Assembly: GCF_009939195.1 (NCBI RefSeq)
Contig: NZ_JAACKC010000010.1
Coordinates: 103,340 to 167,339, forward strand
DNA length: 64,000 bases
Direction of reading: 5' to 3'
From: Acinetobacter kanungonis
Lineage (GTDB): Bacteria; Pseudomonadota; Gammaproteobacteria; Pseudomonadales; Moraxellaceae
Below, in pieces: positions 45,203-53,376 of the stretch. A program made the position numbers and the translations under genes. The stretch's first letter is position 1, and each line of letters opens with the position of its first letter. Under the pieces are notes generated by a model. The model was not told the DNA's origin and searched no databases. It worked only from the letters and a program-made list of their open reading frames with translations.

Positions 45203-46723
45203 ATGTCTGATTTTTTGATTGATGAAGAATTACTTGCTGCCATCGATATGGGATCGAACAGCTTTCACCTTGCGATTGCACGTGTAGACCATGGTGAAGT
45301 TAAAAAAGTCGCATCAATGTCAGAGAAAGTTCAGTTGGCAGCTGGACTGGATGAAAATAAAAATTTAACGGAAGCGGCGCAACAACGTGGCTTGGCCTGT
45401 TTAGCACGTTTTGTCGGACGTTTGAGCTCAGTACAGCCAAACCGTTTAAGAATTGTTGCGACCAATGCTTTACGTCAAGCCAAAAATGGACATGAATTTA
45501 TTCAGAAAGCCGCAGAAATACTACCAAAACCGATTGAAATTATTGCAGGGCGTGAAGAAGCGCGTCTGATTTATTTGGGTGTTTCGCACACCATGGCGAA
45601 CAGTGGTCGTCGCTTGGTCATTGATATTGGTGGTGGTTCAACCGAACTGATTATCGGTGAGGAATTTGAACCCATTCATACTGAATCTTTGCAAATGGGT
45701 TGTGTGGCGTTTACCAAGTGTTATTTCCCAGATGGTGAAATCAACCAAAAAAGTTTTGATAAAGCGGTGGTTGCCGCACGTAAAGAACTTTCTGCTATTG
45801 CCAATACTTATAAAGAAGCAGGTTGGGATACTGTAGTTGGTTCGAGTGGTACCATTAAAGCTTGTCGTCAAATTGCGGTTAATATGGGCTGGAGCAATGA
45901 GCAGGAAAATCTGACCCGTGAAGGGCTGGAAAAACTCAAAGAAAAGTTACTCAAATTCAAACATATTTCAGAAATGGATTTTGACGGCTTGAAAGAAGAC
46001 CGTCGAGCAGTTTTGCCAGCTGGCGTTGCAATTTTATCCGCAGTTTTTGAATTATTAGACATCGAAGTGCTGGTGTACTCAGATGGTGCTTTACGTGAAG
46101 GCGTGATGTACGACTTATTGGGTCGTTTCCAACATGAAGATATCCGTGACCGTAGTGTGCAAGCCTTAATGGGACGCTATGGTGCAGATCCAAAACAAGC
46201 CGAACGTGTGGTCAAAACGGCACAGCATTTATTTGATGGTGTAGCTTCTTCATTGAATTTAACGAGTGATGACAGTGACTTACTGCGTCGAGCTGCCTAT
46301 TTGCATGAAATTGGTTTGGCCATTAGTCACGGTGGATATCATCGTCATGGGGCTTATTTGTTACAGCATTCCGACATTGCGGGCTTCTCACAAATTGACC
46401 AAAACCTCATTTCACATTTGGTCGCACATCATCGTCGTAAGTTGCGCAGTGATGCCAAAATTGACGTGATGAAGGTGGGTGGTAGCAAACTTGTGCACTT
46501 ATGTCTATTGCTTCGATTAGCAGTTTTACTGAATCATAGTCGTAGCGATGCGATGCTTCCTGCCATTGAATTAACCATTGGCAATGCGCAACAATGGCAA
46601 CTCTGCGTTTCTGGTGATGCCAAACAATGGCCTTTGCTTGTAGCAGACTTGCACGACGAACAAGTGCAATTCAAGCACTGGGATATTGAATTGAATATTC
46701 AGTCGGAACAATTTATCGATTAA
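45203..46723 (+). CDS. ppx: Exopolyphosphatase
   Basis: A 506-residue enzyme that removes terminal phosphates from polyphosphate; relatives also hydrolyse pppGpp. The actin-like ATPase-fold motifs AAIDMGSNSFHLAIARV, VIDIGGGSTELIIGEEFEP and VVGSSGTIKACRQI are intact, and a C-terminal HD-like region (about 330-400, AYLHEIGLAISHGGYHRHGA) is present. It is divergent from trxA and followed 35 bases later by accA. Confidence 0.94.
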   Translation: MSDFLIDEELLAAIDMGSNSFHLAIARVDHGEVKKVASMSEKVQLAAGLDENKNLTEAAQQRGLACLARFVGRLSSVQPNRLRIVATNALRQAKNGHEFIQKAAEILPKPIEIIAGREEARLIYLGVSHTMANSGRRLVIDIGGGSTELIIGEEFEPIHTESLQMGCVAFTKCYFPDGEINQKSFDKAVVAARKELSAIANTYKEAGWDTVVGSSGTIKACRQIAVNMGWSNEQENLTREGLEKLKEKLLKFKHISEMDFDGLKEDRRAVLPAGVAILSAVFELLDIEVLVYSDGALREGVMYDLLGRFQHEDIRDRSVQALMGRYGADPKQAERVVKTAQHLFDGVASSLNLTSDDSDLLRRAAYLHEIGLAISHGGYHRHGAYLLQHSDIAGFSQIDQNLISHLVAHHRRKLRSDAKIDVMKVGGSKLVHLCLLLRLAVLLNHSRSDAMLPAIELTIGNAQQWQLCVSGDAKQWPLLVADLHDEQVQFKHWDIELNIQSEQFID

Positions 46724-46758
46724 CACTGTTTGGTTAATTTAGGGATAATGGTCGACCT

Positions 46759-47583
46759 ATGAAAAATAAAGCTGCTCAATCTAAAGCATGGACAACAGTC
46801 CAAATTGCACGTCATCCAGACCGTCCGCAATTTTTGGACTATGTTGGTGAAATCTTCACTGAATTCGATGCTTTACATGGGGATCGTTTGTTTGGTGATG
46901 ATGGTGCGATGGTCGGTGGCTTAGCGCGTTTTGACGGCAAACCTGTCATGGTTGTGGGTCAACACCGTGGTCGTAGCACTCGCGAAAAATTAAAGCATAA
47001 CTTCGGGATGTGTAACCCTGAAGGCTATCGTAAATCACAACGTTTGCTAGATTTGGCTGAGCGTTTTAATTTACCTGTTTTTACTTTTATTGATACTATG
47101 GGCGCTTACCCAGGTGTTGGTGCGGAAGAGCGTGGTCAAGCAGAAGCGATTGCCACCAGCCTTGCACAACTTTCAAATTTGAAAGTCCCTGTTATTGCAA
47201 CAGTGTTGGGTGAAGGGGGTTCAGGCGGTGCTTTAGGTATTGGTGTTGCTGACCGTGTGATCATGCTGTCACACAGTATTTATTCAGTAATTTCACCTGA
47301 AGGCTGTGCTTCGATTCTGTGGAAAACAGCTGAGAAAGCAGAACAAGCCAGTGAAGCATTGGCATTGACTGCAGACCGTTTACAACAGATTGGTATTGTT
47401 GAATACGTGGTTGACGAAGGTCAAGGTGCACATTTAAACCCTGAACAGGTCATGGAAAACTTAAAGGTCGTACTCAAACAAGCATTGGATGAGTTACAAC
47501 CCATGGATGCCCAAGAGCGATGCGAAGCACGTTACCAACGTTTAATGAAGTTTGGCAGCGACAATTTAGGTCTCACGTCTTAA
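46759..47583 (+). CDS. accA: Acetyl-CoA carboxylase carboxyltransferase alpha
   Basis: A 274-residue subunit that with AccD moves carboxyl from biotin to acetyl-CoA for fatty-acid synthesis. It contains [60 protein letters not shown] and [20 protein letters not shown], all typical. It lacks the N-terminal coiled-coil extension of E. coli AccA and starts close to the core (274 versus about 319 residues), as in other Acinetobacter. Its 3' end overlaps the tilS frame. Confidence 0.95.
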   Translation: MKNKAAQSKAWTTVQIARHPDRPQFLDYVGEIFTEFDALHGDRLFGDDGAMVGGLARFDGKPVMVVGQHRGRSTREKLKHNFGMCNPEGYRKSQRLLDLAERFNLPVFTFIDTMGAYPGVGAEERGQAEAIATSLAQLSNLKVPVIATVLGEGGSGGALGIGVADRVIMLSHSIYSVISPEGCASILWKTAEKAEQASEALALTADRLQQIGIVEYVVDEGQGAHLNPEQVMENLKVVLKQALDELQPMDAQERCEARYQRLMKFGSDNLGLTS

Positions 47584-48875
47584 CACAGGCACAGACCTTT
47601 ACAGAACAGCGTTCTTATCTCATAGGATGTAGCGGTGGCGTGGATTCCATGCTGTTGCTGCATCTTATGTCGTTTTTATTCCCGCAAAAAGTCCGTGCGA
47701 TTTATGTCGATCATCAGCTACAAAGTATGAGTTCGGCGTGGGGCGACTTTGTCCTGAACACCTGTCAGCAATTGCAGGTGCCCTGTAGCGTAGTGCCTGT
47801 TCGCGTAGCGGAAGGAAATCTAGAAAACCAAGCACGTAATGCCCGATATCAAGCCTTTACAGAACATTTGCAACATCATGAGGTGCTGGTTTTAGCACAT
47901 CATCAGCAAGATCAGGCTGAAACCTTAATGTTAAGACTGCTTTCTGGCGCGGGTGTACAAGGTTTATCGGCCATGTCTACGGTTGATGTACGTTCACAAA
48001 TGACACTTTGGCGACCCATGTTAGAATTGTCGCGTGAGCAGATTTGCCAATGGGCTGCGCAGTTGGATGTGCAAAATATTGAAGATCCGACCAATGCCGA
48101 TCCAGATTATGATCGTGCTTGGTGTCGTCAAATTCTATGGCCCGTTTTGCAACAACGCTTCCCTAAAATGCAGCAAGCACTGACCCGTACCAGTACTTTA
48201 ATGCAAGATGCGGATGAAATTTTGGCTGAGGTCTTAGCAACTGATTTGGAAAAATGTGGCAATCAATTTTTTCTTCAGATTGAATCACTAAAAACATTGT
48301 CCATTGCCAGACAACGTCAATTACTTTCCTCTTGGATGCAAGGTGAGGCAACTTATCGTCCCAATTTTGCCATGGTACAGCGCCTCATCACAGAGGTGAT
48401 TGAGGCCAAGCAAGATGCACAAGCCGCTTTGCATTGGCATGGTTTTTATTTTGTCCGTTATCAACAGCAGATTTTCCGTTTAAAGGCAGAGATCTATCTG
48501 GCGGAACAGCAGAATCCTGTTCCAGCACAGCAACATCTCTCTTTTATGCTTAATCAAAGCTTTGCTTTGGCTTCAGGAAACTATTGTATTGAGGTCCAAA
48601 ATCAGGGATTGTCTCAGACACTTTTGGATCAAAAATTGACATTGTCGGCACGGATGGGGGGCGAGAAAATCCATCTGCATGGACGCGTCGGAAGTTGGCC
48701 CTTAAAAAAAGCGTTGCAACAGGCACAAATTTTTCCGTGGTTGCGTCATACAATTCAAATATTAAGCATAGATAATGTTATGCTAGGGGTTTTTACACCC
48801 AAAGGTTTTTGGTTGGCTGAGTCTGAATATCTTGTTAAGGATGGATGGCAACCGAAATTAGTTTCAGGGCAATAG
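47520..48875 (+). CDS. tilS: tRNA(Ile)-lysidine synthetase
   Basis: A 451-residue ATP enzyme that changes C34 of tRNA-Ile(CAU) to lysidine so it reads AUA. The PP-loop is [17 protein letters not shown] (about 33-50), followed by [31 protein letters not shown] and [20 protein letters not shown]. The substrate-binding C-terminal domain is present. The ATG at 47520 lies 64 bases inside accA in another frame. No later ATG precedes the PP-loop at a normal distance, so the overlap looks real. Confidence 0.9.
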   Translation: MRSTLPTFNEVWQRQFRSHVLTQAQTFTEQRSYLIGCSGGVDSMLLLHLMSFLFPQKVRAIYVDHQLQSMSSAWGDFVLNTCQQLQVPCSVVPVRVAEGNLENQARNARYQAFTEHLQHHEVLVLAHHQQDQAETLMLRLLSGAGVQGLSAMSTVDVRSQMTLWRPMLELSREQICQWAAQLDVQNIEDPTNADPDYDRAWCRQILWPVLQQRFPKMQQALTRTSTLMQDADEILAEVLATDLEKCGNQFFLQIESLKTLSIARQRQLLSSWMQGEATYRPNFAMVQRLITEVIEAKQDAQAALHWHGFYFVRYQQQIFRLKAEIYLAEQQNPVPAQQHLSFMLNQSFALASGNYCIEVQNQGLSQTLLDQKLTLSARMGGEKIHLHGRVGSWPLKKALQQAQIFPWLRHTIQILSIDNVMLGVFTPKGFWLAESEYLVKDGWQPKLVSGQ

Positions 48876-48899
48876 AATACTCAATAACGAGCGTAAATC

Positions 48900-49730
48900 A
48901 TGAGTGCAGTTTTAAATTGTAATATTACTTTTATTGGTGGCGGCAATATGGCGCAAGCCTTAATTGGTGGATTAATTGCACGAGGCATGCCGACTACGCG
49001 TATTACAGTTGCTGATCCTTTTGAAAATGTACGTCAACTTTTACAAGAAAAAGATGTGCATGTGACAGATGATAATATTGCTGCGATTGAGAAAGCAGAT
49101 ATTGTCGTTTTAGCGGTTAAACCTCAGGTACTTGCAAGTGTATTGAAGCAATTGCATGGTTTACTCGATGGTAAACTGGTAATTTCAATTGTTGCCGGTG
49201 CGGAAATTGCGACCATGGCAAGTTTATCGGGTACAGAACGTATTGTCCGTGTGATGCCGAATACACCAGCTTTGGTACAGACCGGTGCACATGGTTTATA
49301 TGCGACAGATGTTGTCGATGCGAAAGACCGTGAGTTGGCGAGCCAAGTTTTGGCGGCAACTGGTTTGACCATTTGGGTAAATTCCGAAGCACAAATTGAT
49401 GCTGTGACGGCTGTTTCTGGTTCGGGCCCTGCTTACTTTTTCTATATGATGGAAAGTATGATTCGTGCAGGCAAAAACTTAGGTTTAGATGAAAAAGTTG
49501 CAACGGCTTTAACCTTGCAAACGGCTTTGGGTGCTGCACAAATGGCGATTACCAGTGCAAGTTCACCATCAGAGTTACGTAAAAATGTAACCTCACCAAA
49601 TGGTACGACACAGGCTGCTTTAGAAGTCTTTGATCGTGCACAAATTTCACAGAACATTCAGTCTGCTTTAGCTGCTGCGAAAAAGCGTAGCCAAGAGTTG
49701 GCACAAGAATTAAGTGAAAGCAGCAAATAA
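48900..49730 (+). CDS. proC: Pyrroline-5-carboxylate reductase
   Basis: A 276-residue enzyme, the last step of proline synthesis. The NAD(P) Rossmann motif ITFIGGGNMAQALIGGLIAR opens the protein; VLAVKPQVLASVLKQ, RVMPNTPALVQTGAHGLYA and the signature VSGSGPAYFFYMMESMIRAG follow, ending with VTSPNGTTQAALEVF. yggT lies 26 bases downstream, a common pairing. Confidence 0.96.
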   Translation: MSAVLNCNITFIGGGNMAQALIGGLIARGMPTTRITVADPFENVRQLLQEKDVHVTDDNIAAIEKADIVVLAVKPQVLASVLKQLHGLLDGKLVISIVAGAEIATMASLSGTERIVRVMPNTPALVQTGAHGLYATDVVDAKDRELASQVLAATGLTIWVNSEAQIDAVTAVSGSGPAYFFYMMESMIRAGKNLGLDEKVATALTLQTALGAAQMAITSASSPSELRKNVTSPNGTTQAALEVFDRAQISQNIQSALAAAKKRSQELAQELSESSK

Positions 49731-49756
49731 TTGATTTTAATTAGGAAAATTTTAAT

Positions 49757-50326
49757 ATGGGTGCAAACTCTGCGCTAATTTTTGGCATTATTATTAACGT
49801 AGCGATTTTGCTCGTATTCTTCCGCTTTTTAATGCAATTGGCTGCGGTTAATCCCTACAATCCTGTGGTGATGTCGACAGTCAAAGCCACCAAGATTGTG
49901 GATATTTTTAGTCGTATTTTCCCAACACTGGGTAAAGGGCGAGTGAACTCTGCTGCCTTGGCCTTGGTGGTGGTGCTTTATCTACTTAAAATATTTGGCA
50001 TCATGTACTTGTCAGGTGCCATGCCGAACAGTCCGATTCATTTGGTGATTTTAACCTTTGTTACCATGATTCAGGATTTGATTCGCTTCTGTCGTTACTT
50101 GATTTTTGCCACGATTATTTTAAGTTGGGTGGTGATGTTTACCCAGTCGCGTTCGCCATATATTGAAGTGATTCAGGAATTGGCGGAGCCTTTATTGGCA
50201 CCATTCCGTCGCTTGTTGCCAAATATGGGGATGATTGATTTGTCTCCAATTATTGCATTTTTGGCGCTGTATATTGCCGAAATTATTATGAATGAAGTCG
50301 CAATTGCCTTGTTGACGGGGTTATAA
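49757..50326 (+). CDS. yggT: YggT family membrane protein
   Basis: A 189-residue inner-membrane protein with two YGGT repeats. Each has a hydrophobic helix followed by NPYNPVVMSTVKATKIVDIF-type (first, about 35-55) or ELAEPLLAPFRRLLPNMGMI (second, about 140-160) amphipathic segments. Function is unsettled; links to osmotic stress and cell division-site proteins are reported in other bacteria. Pairing with proC is widespread. Confidence 0.92.
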   Translation: MGANSALIFGIIINVAILLVFFRFLMQLAAVNPYNPVVMSTVKATKIVDIFSRIFPTLGKGRVNSAALALVVVLYLLKIFGIMYLSGAMPNSPIHLVILTFVTMIQDLIRFCRYLIFATIILSWVVMFTQSRSPYIEVIQELAEPLLAPFRRLLPNMGMIDLSPIIAFLALYIAEIIMNEVAIALLTGL

Positions 50327-50356
50327 GATTTTCCTCATCATCTTTTGATTTGGTCA

Positions 50357-50388
50357 TAAAAAAGGACTCTAAGTAGAGTCCTTTTTTT
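50357..50388. terminator. Terminator between yggT and polA
   Basis: AAAAGGACTCTA pairs with TAGAGTCCTTTT around AG, with A- and T-runs on both sides. It serves two convergent genes. Confidence 0.85.
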
Positions 50389-50411
50389 ATGGTCACGGGA
50401 GTTTGCTCTGT

Positions 50412-53174
50412 TTAGTGAGCCTCATCCCAGTTTTTACCTTTACCGACTTCAACCAGCAACGGCACTGAAATTTCCAGTACCGATTGCATCACTTCAGCCA
50501 GTTTTGGTGCTAGTTCATCCGCAATGTCGGCATCCACTTCAAACACCAATTCATCGTGCACTTGTAACAACATTTTGGCTTGATCTTTCGGTAGCATTTT
50601 ATCCACTTCAATCATCGCCATTTTAATAATGTCTGCGGCACTGCCTTGTAGGGGGGCATTGATGGCAGCACGTTCCGCTGCCTTACGGATCATCATGTTA
50701 CGCGCATCAATTTCAGGGGTATATAAACGACGCCCTAAAATGGTTTCAACAAAACCTTGCTCCAAGGCAACTTGACGCGTGCGTTGCATGTACTCATAAA
50801 TGCCAGGGTAACGATGGAAATATTGCTTGATATAGTTTTGTGACTCTTCACGAGTAAAGCCCAACTGGCGAATCAGACCAAACTCTGACATACCATACAA
50901 TAGACCAAAGTTTACCGCTTTGGCTTGACGACGCTGGTCATTAGTGACTTGATCTAGTGGAATGTTCAAGACTTCCGATGCGGTACGACGGTGTACATCC
51001 TGACCATGGCGGAAGGCATCCAGCAGGGCATCATCTTGAGAGAAATGTGCCATCAAACGCAATTCAATTTGCGAATAGTCGGCTGCCAATAACACACGAC
51101 CTTCTGGTGCAATAAAGGCTTTACGGATTTGGCGCCCAATTTCTTCACGTACCGGAATATTTTGCAGGTTTGGATCAGTCGAAGATAAACGTCCAGTTGC
51201 GGTAAGCGCTTGATGATAACTGGTATGTACGCGATGGGTATCATTGTTGGCTTGCTTCAATAAACCATCGGTATAGGTGCTTTTCAGTTTGGATAAACCG
51301 CGATAATCCAGAATCAGTGCACTAATCGGATGATCCAATTTTTCCAGAATACTTTCGCTGGTGCTGTATTGGCCTGTTGAGGTTTTCTTGCCGCCTTTTA
51401 AGCCCAGTTTTTCAAACAGGATTTCACCGACCTGTTTAGGTGAGCTGACATTAAACGGCTGACCTGCCAATTCGGTGATCTGATTTTCCAAATCTTGCAT
51501 GGTCTTGGAGAAATCTTCACCCAATTGATCTAAGAACTGCAGATCAAGCTGAATACCGTTTTCTTCCATCAGGGTCAGTACGCGTGCCACAGGCATTTCA
51601 ATATTGTGCAAAATATTGATCAGTTCAGGATGTACTTTCAGCTTTTTATCCAGTACTTCATATAAGCGGAAGGTGACATGGGCATCTTCGGCGGCATAGT
51701 GTGCCGCAGTTTCAATCTCGATTTGATTGAAGGTCTTTTGTTTCGCACCTTTACCCGCAACTTCTTCAAAAGTGGTGGTGAGATGGCTTAAGTACAGACG
51801 TGCCACATCATCCATGCCGTGACGGGTTGCGACAGAGTTCAGCACATAGGATGCCAGCATGGTATCGAAATACCAACCTTGCAGCTCGATGCCGTGATTG
51901 GCAAAAATATGCGCATCATATTTTAAGTGATGACCGATTTTTTTAATCTCAGGATTTTCTAAAATCGGTTTGATTTGTGCTAAAACGCTGCTGCGGTCTA
52001 ATTGCGCAGGTGCACCTTCATAATTATGTGCGAGCGGGACGTAGTAAGCATCTTCAGCATCAAATGCAATCGAGAAGCCGACCATTTCTGCAACACGATA
52101 ATCCAGACTGGTGGTTTCGGTATCAATTGCAAACTTGTTCGCAGTCTGCATGCGTTGTAACAGGTTGTCCCAAGCCTCGGCAGAGAGTACCGTATGATAG
52201 TTGGCTTGACCAAGTTGATCATCAACACTGGTTAAGGTGGCTTGGTCTTCAGTTTCAATTGGTGCAGCGACTGGAGCTTGCTGAAGGCTGGCATTGCTTT
52301 GTTTATTGTTGCTATTGTTAGGATTATTTGGATGGTCAAGCGACTGTAACTGGTTACGGAATTCCAGTTCGGTATATAAGCGACGTAATTCATTCACATT
52401 CGGGTCTTGAAGGGCTAAATCTTCATAGCAAATGCCCAATTCTAGATCACAAACAATGCTCGCCAGTTGATGGTCAATCGCAATGCCTTCAACATTGTCT
52501 TTTAGGTTTTGACCGACTTTACCTTTAATTTTATCGACATTTTCCAAAATACCACCAATCGAACCGTATTCGGTCAGCAATTTTGCTGCGGTTTTGGCAC
52601 CTACACCTGGAACGCCCATAATGCCATCGGAAGCATCACCCATTAAGGTCAGATAATCAATGATTTGATTTGGCCAAACGCCAAACTTTTCAAAGACGCC
52701 ATTCACGTCCATGGGTTTTTCTTTGAAGCTGTCTTCAAGGGTAACTTTTTCAGTCACCAATTGTGCCATGTCTTTATCGCCAGTCGAAATCAGGACTTGT
52801 TGTCCTTTGGCTTCGGCACGTTTTGCGAGTGTACCGATGATGTCATCGGCTTCTGCACCTGGCAGCATATGTACAGGAATACCTAAAGCGCGAATCAGTG
52901 CGTGTAGATATGGAATTTGTTGTCCTAGCTCATCGGGCATGCTCGGACGATCACCCTTATAAATGGGGGAAAGTTCATGGCGGAAAGTCGGTTCTGGTGT
53001 ATCAAAAATGACTGCCATGTGTGTTGGTTGAGTACGACGCATCAGTTTCTGAATCGCAGAAATTGCGCCACGTACAGCATTGGTATGCAACCCCGTAGAA
53101 GTTGTTAGAGGTGGGACCGCATGAAAGGCGCGAAATAAAAAATATGACCCATCGACCAATACAAATGGTGGCAT
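50412..53174 (-). CDS. polA: DNA polymerase I
   Basis: A 920-residue repair and Okazaki-fragment polymerase. The 5'-3' exonuclease domain (1-290) has LVDGSYFLFRAFHAVPPLTT, AEADDIIGTLAKRAEAKGQ and GVPGVGAKTAAKLLTEYGSI. The proofreading domain keeps its acidic pair in AIDTETTSLDYRVAEMVGF, so it is probably active. The polymerase domain has LAADYSQIELRLMAHFSQDD (motif A), RRQAKAVNFGLLYGMSEFGL (motif B) and LQVHDELVFEVDAD (motif C). A Gln/Asn/Ser/Ala-rich linker (about 280-305) joins the domains. Confidence 0.96.
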   Translation of the reverse strand: MPPFVLVDGSYFLFRAFHAVPPLTTSTGLHTNAVRGAISAIQKLMRRTQPTHMAVIFDTPEPTFRHELSPIYKGDRPSMPDELGQQIPYLHALIRALGIPVHMLPGAEADDIIGTLAKRAEAKGQQVLISTGDKDMAQLVTEKVTLEDSFKEKPMDVNGVFEKFGVWPNQIIDYLTLMGDASDGIMGVPGVGAKTAAKLLTEYGSIGGILENVDKIKGKVGQNLKDNVEGIAIDHQLASIVCDLELGICYEDLALQDPNVNELRRLYTELEFRNQLQSLDHPNNPNNSNNKQSNASLQQAPVAAPIETEDQATLTSVDDQLGQANYHTVLSAEAWDNLLQRMQTANKFAIDTETTSLDYRVAEMVGFSIAFDAEDAYYVPLAHNYEGAPAQLDRSSVLAQIKPILENPEIKKIGHHLKYDAHIFANHGIELQGWYFDTMLASYVLNSVATRHGMDDVARLYLSHLTTTFEEVAGKGAKQKTFNQIEIETAAHYAAEDAHVTFRLYEVLDKKLKVHPELINILHNIEMPVARVLTLMEENGIQLDLQFLDQLGEDFSKTMQDLENQITELAGQPFNVSSPKQVGEILFEKLGLKGGKKTSTGQYSTSESILEKLDHPISALILDYRGLSKLKSTYTDGLLKQANNDTHRVHTSYHQALTATGRLSSTDPNLQNIPVREEIGRQIRKAFIAPEGRVLLAADYSQIELRLMAHFSQDDALLDAFRHGQDVHRRTASEVLNIPLDQVTNDQRRQAKAVNFGLLYGMSEFGLIRQLGFTREESQNYIKQYFHRYPGIYEYMQRTRQVALEQGFVETILGRRLYTPEIDARNMMIRKAAERAAINAPLQGSAADIIKMAMIEVDKMLPKDQAKMLLQVHDELVFEVDADIADELAPKLAEVMQSVLEISVPLLVEVGKGKNWDEAH

Positions 53175-53376
53175 GCTGCAAATCCTGATTATGAACTAGG
53201 GCTTATCTTACGTGAAAAAGGCAAATCTGTCTTATGCCGAATGTCACTCAGCAGCTTTGTAGTTTTTGCGGATGAGCTTCAAGTCTATAAAATTGCAGTA
53301 TTTTGTATGTGAAATGGTCTGCTTGAAGCTTGATCAAGTAAGATAAATAAATTGAAGCTGTGTAACTCATTGACTC

